Assembly (NCBI GenBank): GCA_020060765.1
Contig: JAGUZQ010000056.1
Coordinates: 18,719 to 82,718 of the forward strand
Length of the DNA stretch: 64,000 nt
Reading direction: 5' to 3'
Source of the DNA: Planctomycetota bacterium
Lineage (GTDB): Bacteria > Planctomycetota > SZUA-567
Translations under genes and position numbers: made by a program
Notes under the pieces: generated by a model
Told to the model about the DNA's origin: nothing
Seen by the model: the letters and a program-made list of their open reading frames with translations, nothing else
Databases searched by the model: none
Shown here: positions 15,257 to 24,183 of the stretch, one piece after another
How the letters are laid out: each line of letters begins with the position of its first letter
Numbering within the stretch: the stretch's first letter is position 1

Positions 15257-17266
15257 TCAGAACTCCGCGTAGCGCAGCGCGGCGAAATCGCGGATGAAAC
15301 GCGCCGCCTCGTTTTTTTCCGGCAATTCGGAGGCGCCGACCCGCGCGGCGTATTCCAATAGGGTTTCGCTTCCCCTTTTTTCCAGCCCGTGTCTGGCCAA
15401 CTCTCGGCAGAGCAGGAAGAATTCCTTCCGCCGGAGTTCAATCGCATCGGGAAATTCTCGCGGCTTGAACAAATCCTTTCCGCCGCGACCATGCCTGCGG
15501 AGGCGATAATAGAAAAACAGCCCCAGTCCCGCCAGCAGCATAATCCGCCGCGTCCAGGTTTCCAGCAGCCACGTTCCCAGCAGCGACAAGTATTGCAGCA
15601 GACCGCCGATTCCTTCCCGCCGGATAAATCCGACCGCTTTGATCCATAGTCCGGCGACGTAGTCCTGGAACGCCGCCAGCCCGGACGATTGCCCGTGTTC
15701 CGGCAGTCCTCCGGGGGGCGTGAATTCAGCCGTACGCCAGCCGTGTTTTTCAGTGTAATACTCGACCCACGCGTGCGCGTGCTTTTTCCGCGCCAGCCAC
15801 TGGTCGCCGTAAAGTCCGCGCTCGCCGCAGAAAAAGCCAGTCACGTACCGGGCGGGAATGCCTTCCTGCCTGAGCAGCAACACTCCCGCCGATGCGAACA
15901 GTTCGCAATGGCCGTGATTCTTTTCCGTGATGAATTGCAGCAGCGGGTCTTGGTCGGGAGCGAACGAAATGCCGATCTTGTAAGTATAATTGTTGGCGAA
16001 CCAATCGGCGATGGCGGCTACGGCGTGTTCGGGGGCGATCTTGTTTCGGGCGGCCTGCGCGCCGTGGATTTTTTCGCGAAGGAGCCAGAAAGACGCACGC
16101 AGGGGGAAATCGGTAGGAATCTGCAGATATATTTCGTTGTCGAAGGGATCGATTTTCTCCTGGCTGTTAGGCTGGAACTCGCGCACTTCGCCGCGCTGCA
16201 AATAAACGCCGTAGCCGCGCGAAGTCGGGGTGTACTTGCTGGTGAGCGTGTCGCCGGGCATGAGGATCACCTGCCGGCAGGAGGTGTCCACCGCGGCAGT
16301 TTGCAGCGGCAGGAAAAAATGCGCGCCGTATTCTCCGCCCGGATAAACCGACAATTCCGGCTCCTCGAACTCCTCCGGTTTGTTCCTGCCGGGAAAAGTA
16401 TAGATGCCGGTCTTGCGTTTCTTATCCTCGCCCCGGTCGGGAACAATTTCCAGTCCCGACGAACGAGCACCCCACTCGCCGTTTTCGTAGTGCACCGAAA
16501 CTTTGCCGCGCAGATAACCGGGCTCGGTTGCGGAAAACGCCCGGAGCGCGATCGCGTCCAGCGCGCCGCCGTTCCGGAGGTCGGCAATGTCGCCAAGTTT
16601 CGAGGTGCCCGAGAATCCCCCGGCCTGCTGTAACGGTGCCATCCGCAGCATTGTCATAAAATACCGGTTCATCCGGTAATAGTTTTCCTGGATGATATAA
16701 ACCGTGCCTGCGGTCACCGCCAGCGTGGAGATAATCGCGGCGACTAACGCTCCGACGACCAGCAGCCCTCCCCGTTTTTTCGGCGGCGACTGCTGCAACG
16801 AGCCCCTGAGTACCACCAGCAGCGCGACCGCGAAAATCGTGACCAGCGCCAGGTATTGCGGTCGGGAATAGATGTCCAGCGCCGCCACCGCCATACCCGC
16901 ACCGCCGCACATAACCATGACGGGATAACGTTGCCTGCCTGCCAGAGAAAGTGTGCGAGCCAGGCAGAAGGTGAACAGGTAGAGAGAAATATAATAAGGA
17001 GTGTTGAAGCCTATGCCGCTTTCCGCCTCGACTTCCCAGGAGTTGCTGAGAAACGCGAAGGGCAGCGCCAGCAGCAGATATCCGATCAGGCCCAGTCTCA
17101 GCCTGATCCGGTCGCAGAGGAAAAAATGCAGGATCGTCAGCGCCAGAAGAGGAGCGGTAAGTATCCAGCGTTCCGAGGCTATGCCGCAACCGGCTTCGGC
17201 CGTTAGCAGCAAGATCCAGGCCGCGTAATCGGCAGGCGTTTTTATCGTGCGTTCGTCTTGCGACAT
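15257..17266 (-). CDS. TgpA-like membrane transglutaminase-family protein
   Basis: 669 residues. About six hydrophobic segments occupy residues 15-220 (DUF3488 type), then a large extracytoplasmic part. A transglutaminase core lies at about 435-530, then another membrane segment near 575-600 and a cytoplasmic DUF4129-like tail. The core has GHCELFASAGVLLLR (Cys nucleophile) and KKHAHAWVEYY (His); the third position reads TAEFTPPGG, with Glu where Asp is usual. Such proteins are often next to MoxR ATPase and DUF58 genes, but neither is adjacent here. Its substrate is unknown. The start follows GGAG at a spacing of about 8. Confidence 0.83.
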   Translation of the reverse strand: MSQDERTIKTPADYAAWILLLTAEAGCGIASERWILTAPLLALTILHFFLCDRIRLRLGLIGYLLLALPFAFLSNSWEVEAESGIGFNTPYYISLYLFTFCLARTLSLAGRQRYPVMVMCGGAGMAVAALDIYSRPQYLALVTIFAVALLVVLRGSLQQSPPKKRGGLLVVGALVAAIISTLAVTAGTVYIIQENYYRMNRYFMTMLRMAPLQQAGGFSGTSKLGDIADLRNGGALDAIALRAFSATEPGYLRGKVSVHYENGEWGARSSGLEIVPDRGEDKKRKTGIYTFPGRNKPEEFEEPELSVYPGGEYGAHFFLPLQTAAVDTSCRQVILMPGDTLTSKYTPTSRGYGVYLQRGEVREFQPNSQEKIDPFDNEIYLQIPTDFPLRASFWLLREKIHGAQAARNKIAPEHAVAAIADWFANNYTYKIGISFAPDQDPLLQFITEKNHGHCELFASAGVLLLRQEGIPARYVTGFFCGERGLYGDQWLARKKHAHAWVEYYTEKHGWRTAEFTPPGGLPEHGQSSGLAAFQDYVAGLWIKAVGFIRREGIGGLLQYLSLLGTWLLETWTRRIMLLAGLGLFFYYRLRRHGRGGKDLFKPREFPDAIELRRKEFFLLCRELARHGLEKRGSETLLEYAARVGASELPEKNEAARFIRDFAALRYAEF

Positions 17267-17420
17267 GTTTCACGCTCCGCCCGGTTTGTGCGATATAAAG
17301 CAGGTAGAGTCCGCCGCCGATGACCAGTCGGTGAAAATTCCGGCAAAGATAATGACTCCGCCATGTTTTTAGCGTTAATTCGGTTTACTCGACTGCAACA
17401 CAAGGAATAGGCCAGTGTCA

Positions 17421-18104
17421 TCAAGCTATTCCATTGCTGGGGAAAACTTGACTGGGGCACTCTTGCCCGAGAAACCACTCCAGCGCGGCGGAGGTGCTGG
17501 AAAAAAACAGGTCTGCTTCTGCCAGTTTTTCCCGGTCGTGACTGGTGCCGATGCCAAGGGTGAAGCAGCCTGCGCTTTTGGCCGACTGGACTCCGGGAGG
17601 GGAATCGTCCAGCGCCACGCACTTTTCCGGCGGCAGGTTCAGCAGGGACGCTGCCTTCAGGTAGGGGTCGGGAAACGGCTTATGGTTCTCCACGTCGTCC
17701 GCGCCGACCAGTAAAGCGAAGCGCGTGCCGATGCCGGCGGCGTGCAGGGTGTGCGCCGCTTCCTTCCGGGTGCTCGAAGTCGCCACCGCCTGCGGGAAAT
17801 TTTCCAGCCGGTCGAGAGCAGCCAGCAAGCCGTCGAACAGTCGCAGTTCGCGGGTGCTGACCTGCTGATAGGTTTCGCGCTTTTTCAGCAGTATCTGGTC
17901 GGCCGACAGGCTGGTGCGGCAATGTTCCTTGACGTAGCGCGTCAGCTTACGGTCAGAGATGCCGATCCATTGAAGGAACCAGTCAGGGGGATAGTCGTAA
18001 CCGATTTCGCGGAAAACCAGTTCCCACGACTTGGCGTGAATCGGTTCGGAATCAACCAGCACTCCGTCCATGTCAAAGATGATGCCTTGGTAATCAGCTT
18101 TCAT
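17421..18104 (-). CDS. HAD-superfamily phosphatase, beta-phosphoglucomutase-like
   Basis: 227 residues, HAD subfamily IA with an alpha-helical cap. Motif I is [12 protein letters not shown] (both Asp present), motif II is ATSST, motif III includes [11 protein letters not shown], and motif IV is [11 protein letters not shown]. The sequence between I and II resembles beta-phosphoglucomutases and sugar-phosphate phosphatases, so the exact substrate is open. Its start overlaps the end of the NtrC-type regulator by 11 bp, so it is translationally linked in the cysS-ntrC-HAD operon. Confidence 0.88.
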   Translation of the reverse strand: MKADYQGIIFDMDGVLVDSEPIHAKSWELVFREIGYDYPPDWFLQWIGISDRKLTRYVKEHCRTSLSADQILLKKRETYQQVSTRELRLFDGLLAALDRLENFPQAVATSSTRKEAAHTLHAAGIGTRFALLVGADDVENHKPFPDPYLKAASLLNLPPEKCVALDDSPPGVQSAKSAGCFTLGIGTSHDREKLAEADLFFSSTSAALEWFLGQECPSQVFPSNGIA

Positions 18105-19428
18105 ATGCCTCCAGTTTCCGGTACAGGGTTTTCAGGCCGATGCCGAGGCTTTTGGCGGCGTGGGTCTTGTTGCCGTCGAAGCGCGCGAGTTCGGCATAGA
18201 TGTATTGCTTTTCCAGTTGCTCGATAGTCAAGCCGGGCGCGAGTCCCGGCGAGTCGGCGGGCGGGACAGGGGAGAGCCCCGATATTTCCTCCGGCAGCAT
18301 GGCAGGTTCGATCAAGCTGCCTGGCGCGCGCACGAAGGAACTTTCCACCGCGTTTTCCAGTTCGCGCGCGTTGCCCGGCCAGTCGTAGGCTTGCAGGTGG
18401 CGCAAGGCTTCGTCGGAAAACTGCTTTTCGGTTTCGTAGCGCGCGGCGAACCGGTGCAGAAAATGCCCAGCCAGCAGCGGCACGTCTTCCGGCCGTTCGC
18501 GCAGGGGCGGGATGGCGATACGGAAAACGTTCAGGCGGAAATAGAGGTCTTCGCGGAATTCCCCCGCCTGTACCTTCGCTTTCAGGTCGCGGTTGGTGGC
18601 GGCGATTACGCGGCAGTCGACCGGGATAGTTTCAGTCCCGCCGACGCGGTCGATTTCCTGTTCCTGCAAAGTGCGCAGAAGTTTGACTTGCAAGTCGAGG
18701 CGCATCTCGCCGATTTCGTCCAGGAAAATGGTGCCGCCGTCAGCGAGTTCGAAGCGACCCTTGCGCTGGCGGATAGCGCCGGAGAAGGCGCCTTTCTCAT
18801 GGCCAAACAGTTCCGACTCGATCAGCTCCTTGGTGAGCGCGGCGACGTTGACCTTGACGAAAGACTCGCCCGCGCGGCGCGACAGGCTCTGGATGGCGTT
18901 GGCGACGAGTTCCTTGCCGGTGCCGCTTTCGCCCTGGATGAGGACGGTGGCGTCGGTCTGGGCGACTTGCCGGATCTGCTCGCGCACCTGCGCCATTTTT
19001 GCCGACTGACCGATAAGCGCTTCCAGCGCGCTGGCGCGGACGACCTTGCGCTCAAGTTGGACAAGATGCAGGGCGTTAGCGACGATGACGCGCAGCTTGT
19101 TCAGGTCGACCGGTTTGGTCAGATATTCGTAAGCGCCGAGTTTGGTCGCCTCAATGGCGTTTTCGATGCTGCCGTGGCCGGTGATCATCACGATCGGCGT
19201 GGCGGGGTAGAGCGACTTGCTTTTCTCCATGATTCTCATGCCGTCGCCGTCGGGAAGCTTCAGGTCGGTCAAGATCAGGTCGAAGTCGTTCGCCTCCAGA
19301 TGCTCCAGCGCGCGCGCCATGTTCTCGGCGGGAGAGACGGTGTGCCCCGTATCCTCCAGCACCTCGGCGATGGTCTCGCGGGTGGCGTCGTGGTCGTCGA
19401 TAAGAAGTATGCGGCATTTTCTCGACAT
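18094..19428 (-). CDS. NtrC-family sigma-54-dependent response regulator
   Basis: 444 residues. Receiver 1-120 has phospho-acceptor D55 ([13 protein letters not shown]) and the conserved Lys in YLTKPVD. The AAA+ domain, about 138-365, has Walker A GESGTGKE, Walker [13 protein letters not shown] and arginine-finger region [11 protein letters not shown] Fis-type helix-turn-helix is at the C-terminus ([21 protein letters not shown]). The sigma-54 contact loop reads GAFSGA instead of the usual GAFTGA. No sensor kinase gene is adjacent. It starts 1 bp after the cysS stop. Confidence 0.95.
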   Translation of the reverse strand: MSRKCRILLIDDHDATRETIAEVLEDTGHTVSPAENMARALEHLEANDFDLILTDLKLPDGDGMRIMEKSKSLYPATPIVMITGHGSIENAIEATKLGAYEYLTKPVDLNKLRVIVANALHLVQLERKVVRASALEALIGQSAKMAQVREQIRQVAQTDATVLIQGESGTGKELVANAIQSLSRRAGESFVKVNVAALTKELIESELFGHEKGAFSGAIRQRKGRFELADGGTIFLDEIGEMRLDLQVKLLRTLQEQEIDRVGGTETIPVDCRVIAATNRDLKAKVQAGEFREDLYFRLNVFRIAIPPLRERPEDVPLLAGHFLHRFAARYETEKQFSDEALRHLQAYDWPGNARELENAVESSFVRAPGSLIEPAMLPEEISGLSPVPPADSPGLAPGLTIEQLEKQYIYAELARFDGNKTHAAKSLGIGLKTLYRKLEAYES

Positions 19429-19429
19429 G

Positions 19430-20836
19430 CTAGGAAACCGTCCAGGTGGTCTCTCCGCCGCGGTCGTTCAGCGTGATTCCCTGCGCGGTGAGACCGTCGC
19501 GGATTTTGTCAGACAAGGCGAAATTTTTATCCGCGCGCGCCAATCCCCTGAGCTCGATCAGCAGCTTAACGAGACCGTCAGTCTTGGCGCTGCCCGCCTG
19601 CGGACGTGACAGGGGCAGCCCCAACACTCCCAGGTGCGCGTTAAGAGTTTGCAGCAGCGCGAAGCAATCGGCTGGCGCGGCCTGTTTCGCGATAGTGTTG
19701 TTGGCGACGCCCACGAGGTCGTATACCGACGCCAACGCCTGCGGAGAGTTGAAGTCATCGTCCATGGCGGTGCGGAAAGCGTCGTCGGCTTCCTTGGCGT
19801 GCGAGGCGGTTTCGGCTGAAATTTCCCCGGCGGCGGCGACTCGCGCCAGAGCTTCGACGCAGGCGTAAATCCGGTCAAGCCCGTTTTTGGCGGCGTCCAG
19901 CAATTCCGGCTTGTACAGCAGCGGCATCCGGTAATGCGTGCCGAGAATCCACAGGCGCAAGGCCGCGGGCGGCGCGAGCTTGAACGCCTCGCGCAACCAG
20001 AAGGCGTTGCCTTTGCTCTTGCCCATTTTCTGGTCGCCGGAGTCGTCTTTCGGTACGGTGATAAAACCGTTGTGCAGCCAATATTTTACGAATTTGCGCC
20101 CGGTGCAGGCTTCGCTCTGGGCGAGTTCGTTTTCGTGATGCGGGAAGCAGAGGTCGGCGCCGCCGCCGTGGATGTCGAGTTGGAAATCACAGTACTTGCC
20201 GCTCATCGCGGAGCATTCGATGTGCCACCCCGGACGCCCCGCGCCCCAGGGGGAAGCCCATTCCGGCTCGCCGGGCTTGGCGAATTTCCAGAGGGCGAAG
20301 TCCTGCGGGTTGCGTTTCTCCCCGTCCTGTTCGACGCGGTGCTCGGTGTTTTCGTCGTCGGCGGTGCGACCGGAGAGCTTGCCATAGGCGGGGAATTTCG
20401 ACACGTCGAACCAGACCCCGCGCGGCGTCACGTAGGCGACGCCTTTCTTTTCCAGCTCGGAAATCAGGTCTATCATCTCGCGGATATGCTCGGTGGCCTT
20501 GGGGCGGATGGTGGGCGCACGCACCCCCAACGCCGTCATGTCGGCCTCGTACTCGTCCTGGTAACGGCTGGTAAGCTGCGCGCAGGAGATGCCCAGTTCG
20601 TTAGCGCGGTTGATGATCTTGTCGTCGATGTCGGTGATGTTGCTGACGAAAGTCACGGCGTAGCCGGAGTATTCCAGGTAGCGGCGCGCGGTGTCGAACA
20701 CCACCGCCGGGCGCGCGTGGCCGATGTGGCAGGAGTCGTACACCGTCGGCCCGCAGACATACATGAACACGCTCCCCGGCAAGCGGGGGGTGAAGGTGGT
20801 TTTGGCGCGAAGTTCGGTACTGTAGACCTGGAGCAT
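19430..20836 (-). CDS. cysS: Cysteinyl-tRNA synthetase
   Basis: Class I aminoacyl-tRNA synthetase of 468 residues, full length. The zinc and active-site region starts [18 protein letters not shown], the HIGH motif being HIGH. The second zinc cluster is in HIECSAMS and FPHHENE, and the KMSKS motif reads KMGKSKGN, a common variation in CysRS. It heads an operon with the sigma-54 regulator and the HAD phosphatase. Confidence 0.97.
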   Translation of the reverse strand: MLQVYSTELRAKTTFTPRLPGSVFMYVCGPTVYDSCHIGHARPAVVFDTARRYLEYSGYAVTFVSNITDIDDKIINRANELGISCAQLTSRYQDEYEADMTALGVRAPTIRPKATEHIREMIDLISELEKKGVAYVTPRGVWFDVSKFPAYGKLSGRTADDENTEHRVEQDGEKRNPQDFALWKFAKPGEPEWASPWGAGRPGWHIECSAMSGKYCDFQLDIHGGGADLCFPHHENELAQSEACTGRKFVKYWLHNGFITVPKDDSGDQKMGKSKGNAFWLREAFKLAPPAALRLWILGTHYRMPLLYKPELLDAAKNGLDRIYACVEALARVAAAGEISAETASHAKEADDAFRTAMDDDFNSPQALASVYDLVGVANNTIAKQAAPADCFALLQTLNAHLGVLGLPLSRPQAGSAKTDGLVKLLIELRGLARADKNFALSDKIRDGLTAQGITLNDRGGETTWTVS

Positions 20837-20877
20837 GTTTCGCCTTTCGTCAAGACAGTTACGGTTAATTGAAACAT

Positions 20878-20906
20878 ACGTTAATCATTGGCGGGGAAGT
20901 TGTCAA
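20878..20906 (-). promoter_or_regulatory. Probable promoter for the cysS operon
   Basis: On the minus strand: TTGACA (20906-20901), a 17-nt spacer, TAACGT (20883-20878), about 40 nt before the cysS start. Confidence 0.5.
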
Positions 20907-21047
20907 GGGCGGTAGTGATCTATGCCAATCGACAGTCATTTCTCTTTCCGCAGATCTTGCGCAAACCACTGTTCAAAGCTATGATTGACTGACAAAGAGT
21001 AAACGGAATATGCGTGGGGATGCTGTAATTAAAGACTAGGAGGCAAA

Positions 21048-21944
21048 ATGCGAATACTGCTGATCTGCCTGTCGGTGTTGCTGCTGGCGTCTTTCGCCCG
21101 GGGCGGTGAAAAAATCGAACCCCAACAGGCGGCGCCGGTTGTCGATGACATCCCTTTTGAAAACCTGGACGGTTTTGTTCCGCCCGAGCAGATCGGCGAT
21201 GAGATCGCGAAGATGGTGGGCAAGTACGATGGCGGAGGCAAGGAAGACGCGGATGCCGGAGAGTGCGTGCGAATCCAGCAAGAGCGGGGCGTGGTGCAGA
21301 CCGGATTGACGCCGGTCTTTATTGATGGCGCCGATTGCCCGGAAATAGACAGCGAAAAATGGGCGATCGATTACACCGGCAAACGCGAGGGACGTCCCGC
21401 CCTGCACAAGGGCGTCGACATTCCACAGCCGCGCGGCACCCCGATACTGGCGGTGGCTGACGGGACGGTGGTAGGCAAATTCCCCAACCGCCACAATCGC
21501 AAGGGCATTGAAATCATGTTGCGTCACACCCCTGCCCAGGCCGGTCTGAAATATTGGACCTATTCCCAATACACGCATCTGCGGGAAATGTCTCCCCTGC
21601 CAATCGGCGCGCAGGTGAAGATGGGGCAGGAAATCGGCAAGACCGCTAACACTGGCAGCATGGGTAAGAGAGTCCGTCGCGACGCCCTGCACTTCGCCAT
21701 CCTCTACAGCGAATCGCCGGACTGGACCAACGACGGCAAGGTGGTGATGCCGCGCGACGGTTACTTCATGGATCCGGTAGCGTTTTACCGGCTGGAGCCG
21801 CCATACGATTCGCAGGCGTTGGCGAAAATGCCGCGCGAAAAAAAACAAACCCCGACTCCGTACCTGACTGCGGACGGCATCCCCGTCCCTGCCGACACTA
21901 AACGCATCTGGCCGTTTCCGGCGTGTGCAAAAAAGAAACGCTGA
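21048..21944 (+). CDS. Secreted M23/LytM-fold protein with incomplete active site
   Basis: 298 residues with a Sec signal peptide (MRILLICLSVLLLASFARGG). The LytM fold at about 118-250 shows the first zinc motif HKGVDIPQPRGTPI (His and Asp) and a central YTHL. The usual HxH near the end reads DALHFAI: the zinc His is kept, but the first, catalytic His is replaced by Ala. It may therefore be a peptidoglycan-binding or regulatory relative rather than an active endopeptidase. AGGAGG precedes the ATG. It stands alone between cysS and the regulator gene. Confidence 0.85.
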   Translation: MRILLICLSVLLLASFARGGEKIEPQQAAPVVDDIPFENLDGFVPPEQIGDEIAKMVGKYDGGGKEDADAGECVRIQQERGVVQTGLTPVFIDGADCPEIDSEKWAIDYTGKREGRPALHKGVDIPQPRGTPILAVADGTVVGKFPNRHNRKGIEIMLRHTPAQAGLKYWTYSQYTHLREMSPLPIGAQVKMGQEIGKTANTGSMGKRVRRDALHFAILYSESPDWTNDGKVVMPRDGYFMDPVAFYRLEPPYDSQALAKMPREKKQTPTPYLTADGIPVPADTKRIWPFPACAKKKR

Positions 21945-21970
21945 TCTCCGCGATTTATTTTCTTCCTGAT

Positions 21971-21998
21971 TTGACATTGCGAAATCATACCGTATATT
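21971..21998 (+). promoter_or_regulatory. Near-consensus promoter for the GntR/LacI-type regulator
   Basis: TTGACA, a 16-nt spacer, TATATT, leaving a leader of about 160 nt before the ATG at 22168. Confidence 0.6.
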
Positions 21999-22167
21999 AA
22001 ATGTTAGGTTGTCTTAACCAATTAGCAAGCGGCGTGAGTTTTTGCTGAACTTTGTCAAAAGTCGTCGCCAGCGCGCTATCTCCTGCTGCTTTCTGTTTTT
22101 GGAGTAAGTGCTTGATGGCAAAGACATTGCGTTTATTTGTGCGTATTTTGTATATAAAGGCGACAAA

Positions 22168-23274
22168 ATGCCGGAAGTAGTTTTGGATCGCAGCAGTCCC
22201 GTGCCGTTGTATTTTCAACTGCTGGAAATCATGAAACGCGACCTGTCCCTGCTGAAAAACGGCGCGCGGTTCAGCACCGAGCGTGAATTAGTGGAACTTT
22301 ATGATATCAGCCGTGTTACAGTAGCAAAAGCGGTCAATCAACTGGTCAATGAAGGGGTTCTAGTGCGGGTGCAGGGCAAGGGAACCTATGTGCGGGAAAA
22401 AGCCGACAAAACTGCTATTTCCAACATCCTGTTTTTTACTCCAAGTCCTTTACATGAATACATTTCCGGCGGAAATCCACTGGTCGGAGACCTGGTTCGA
22501 GGAGTGATGGAGGAGGCGGAGAAAATCGGGGCGAATATGCTGTTTGTCTCTATCCCGCAAGGAGTTACAGAGACCGAGTACTGTACGGCAAAAATCATTG
22601 ACATGCAGGCGGACGGCGTTATTTTTCTGGCTTTGCAAAACCTTGCCAAGCTTATAGTTACAGCCAAACGTCGCAGTATTCCCTCGGTTCTGCTGAATGT
22701 GAAAACCGCCGGTTTGGAGCAGGAACAGCAGATTTTTACGTTAGAAACCGTTGGTATTAAAAAGGTTGTGGATTACCTTGTGAGTCTGGGGCATAGCCGG
22801 ATCGGGTATGTCGGGCCTGGTGTAGCCACGGGCAGCCTGCCGCAGGTAGACCGTCTGGCTGGATATCATAAGGCATTATCAGATAACGGACTACAGGTTG
22901 AGGGGGGCGCGGTTTTAGACTGGAACGTCAATCATCCCAAGATAAAACTGCTGGAATTTCTCCGGAAAAATGACAAAACGACGGCAATTGTCGCCCAAAA
23001 CGACGAAATTGCCTGCGAGGTAATCCGGATGCTGCAGGGCATCGGTAAAAACGTTCCACGACAGATATCTGTAACTGGTTTTGATAACGCACCTTACGCG
23101 GAAAAATTCGATCCGGGACTGACCACTGTCGCCATGCCGCGCGCGGAAATGGGACGGGTGGCGGTACGCAAATTACTGGCAATTATCAACGGAAAAAATC
23201 CCGGACTGGCAGGAAATCAACTGGAGCCGGAATTAATAATCAGGCATAGCGCGGCGCGTCTCGCCGCTTTTTGA
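22168..23274 (+). CDS. GntR-HTH / LacI-type sensor hybrid regulator
   Basis: 368 residues. About residues 1-75 form a GntR winged helix (VPLYFQLLEIMKRDLS, then FSTERELVELYDISRVTVAKAV and LVRVQGKGTYV). About 85-360 form a LacI/periplasmic-binding-protein sugar sensor: ILFFTPSP, VVDYLVSLGHSRIGYVG, AIVAQNDEIACEVIRML, VTGFDNAPYAEKFDPGLTTVAMP. This AraR-like architecture is abundant in Lentisphaerota, from family knowledge. ATG at 22168 follows AAAGG; the frame opens at 22108. It likely regulates the pseudopilin and giant glycosidase genes downstream. Confidence 0.93.
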   Translation: MPEVVLDRSSPVPLYFQLLEIMKRDLSLLKNGARFSTERELVELYDISRVTVAKAVNQLVNEGVLVRVQGKGTYVREKADKTAISNILFFTPSPLHEYISGGNPLVGDLVRGVMEEAEKIGANMLFVSIPQGVTETEYCTAKIIDMQADGVIFLALQNLAKLIVTAKRRSIPSVLLNVKTAGLEQEQQIFTLETVGIKKVVDYLVSLGHSRIGYVGPGVATGSLPQVDRLAGYHKALSDNGLQVEGGAVLDWNVNHPKIKLLEFLRKNDKTTAIVAQNDEIACEVIRMLQGIGKNVPRQISVTGFDNAPYAEKFDPGLTTVAMPRAEMGRVAVRKLLAIINGKNPGLAGNQLEPELIIRHSAARLAAF

Positions 23275-23284
23275 AAGGATGTAA

Positions 23285-23974
23285 ATGAAAGCTATTAAGG
23301 CATTTACGTTGGTGGAATTACTGGTAGTTATTGCGATTATCTCGATCCTGTCTGGTTTGCTGCTGCCGGTTTTGAACCAGGCGCGCGCCGCAGCGCACGG
23401 CATCGCCTGCGGTAACTCCTTGCGCCAGATAACCTTATCCGCCGGATTTTACGCCAGCGACAACCGCGGCTGGGGTCCTGACATGAACTACGACTATTTC
23501 GGCTACGCTTCAAAAAAGACGTGGCCTTATCTCCTTTGCACCACAGGATATATAGAAGAAGCGTACCGCAGCGGCTCGCCAAAGGCGGGTTCGATATTTA
23601 ATTGTCCCGCCGAGGGCGGTGCGGTTTCGACCAGTCTGCCTGCCACAAATTTCGGTATCAACAGCAGCATCGAGGAAGTCTATTACGACATGGCAGCCGC
23701 GAATAAACCGATCTGGCGTTGCCTGTTGGATTACGGCCTGATAAACGTTAACAGCATCAGTATGCCTTCGGTGATTGTCTGGTTCGCAGACAGCAAGGTA
23801 AACGAATATGCGGTGCGTTATTCTTCCATCACCTCTTTTCCCGAATTCCGGCACACAGGCGGAACTAATCTTGTCTATTTTGACAACCACGTAAAACGCA
23901 TTCTGGAAGGTGATCTCTATCTGCCCGGCACCAGATACTGCGGCACCCGCAAACAGCCTTGGTATTACGACTGA
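23285..23974 (+). CDS. Type IV/type II pseudopilin-like protein (DUF1559 style)
   Basis: 229 residues. The N-terminus [17 protein letters not shown] is a prepilin peptidase site: cleavage before Phe7, Glu at mature position 5, then a hydrophobic helix. The soluble part includes [17 protein letters not shown] and ends with FDNHVKRI, typical of the large pseudopilin families of Planctomycetes and Lentisphaerota. Its role is unknown, perhaps as an extracellular assembly or surface protein for carbohydrate uptake. GAAAGGATGTAA precedes the ATG, 10 bp after the regulator stop, so it is co-transcribed. Confidence 0.88.
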   Translation: MKAIKAFTLVELLVVIAIISILSGLLLPVLNQARAAAHGIACGNSLRQITLSAGFYASDNRGWGPDMNYDYFGYASKKTWPYLLCTTGYIEEAYRSGSPKAGSIFNCPAEGGAVSTSLPATNFGINSSIEEVYYDMAAANKPIWRCLLDYGLINVNSISMPSVIVWFADSKVNEYAVRYSSITSFPEFRHTGGTNLVYFDNHVKRILEGDLYLPGTRYCGTRKQPWYYD

Positions 23975-23975
23975 C

Positions 23976-24013
23976 GTCGGGTTAACGGATGGACGGGTTG
24001 TCGGGTTGATGGA
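23976..24013 (+). repeat. GGATGGACGG-type repeat, copy 1
   Basis: GTCGGGTTAACGG followed by GGATGGACGGGTTGTCGG and TTGATGG. It directly follows the pseudopilin stop. A 26-bp block is shared with the copy at 30625. Confidence 0.65.
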
Positions 24014-24183
24014 TTTTTTGCACAGGTTTATCCGACCGGCATCTGCGTAGTCGCGCCCGTCCGACGATGCTAAACACCGCCTGAACCGCGTCGGTGTCAG
24101 CATCGCCTCCCGGCCACTCCCACGCATCTGCCTGCTTGGGTTAGGTGGAGCGAGAAACGACCAGCATTCACGAAAGGACTGTC

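Noticed and set aside
18160..19476. 438-codon plus-strand frame over the NtrC-type regulator
   Set aside because: Shadow of the regulator and its overlap with cysS; repetitive Ala/Asp/Val-rich translation.
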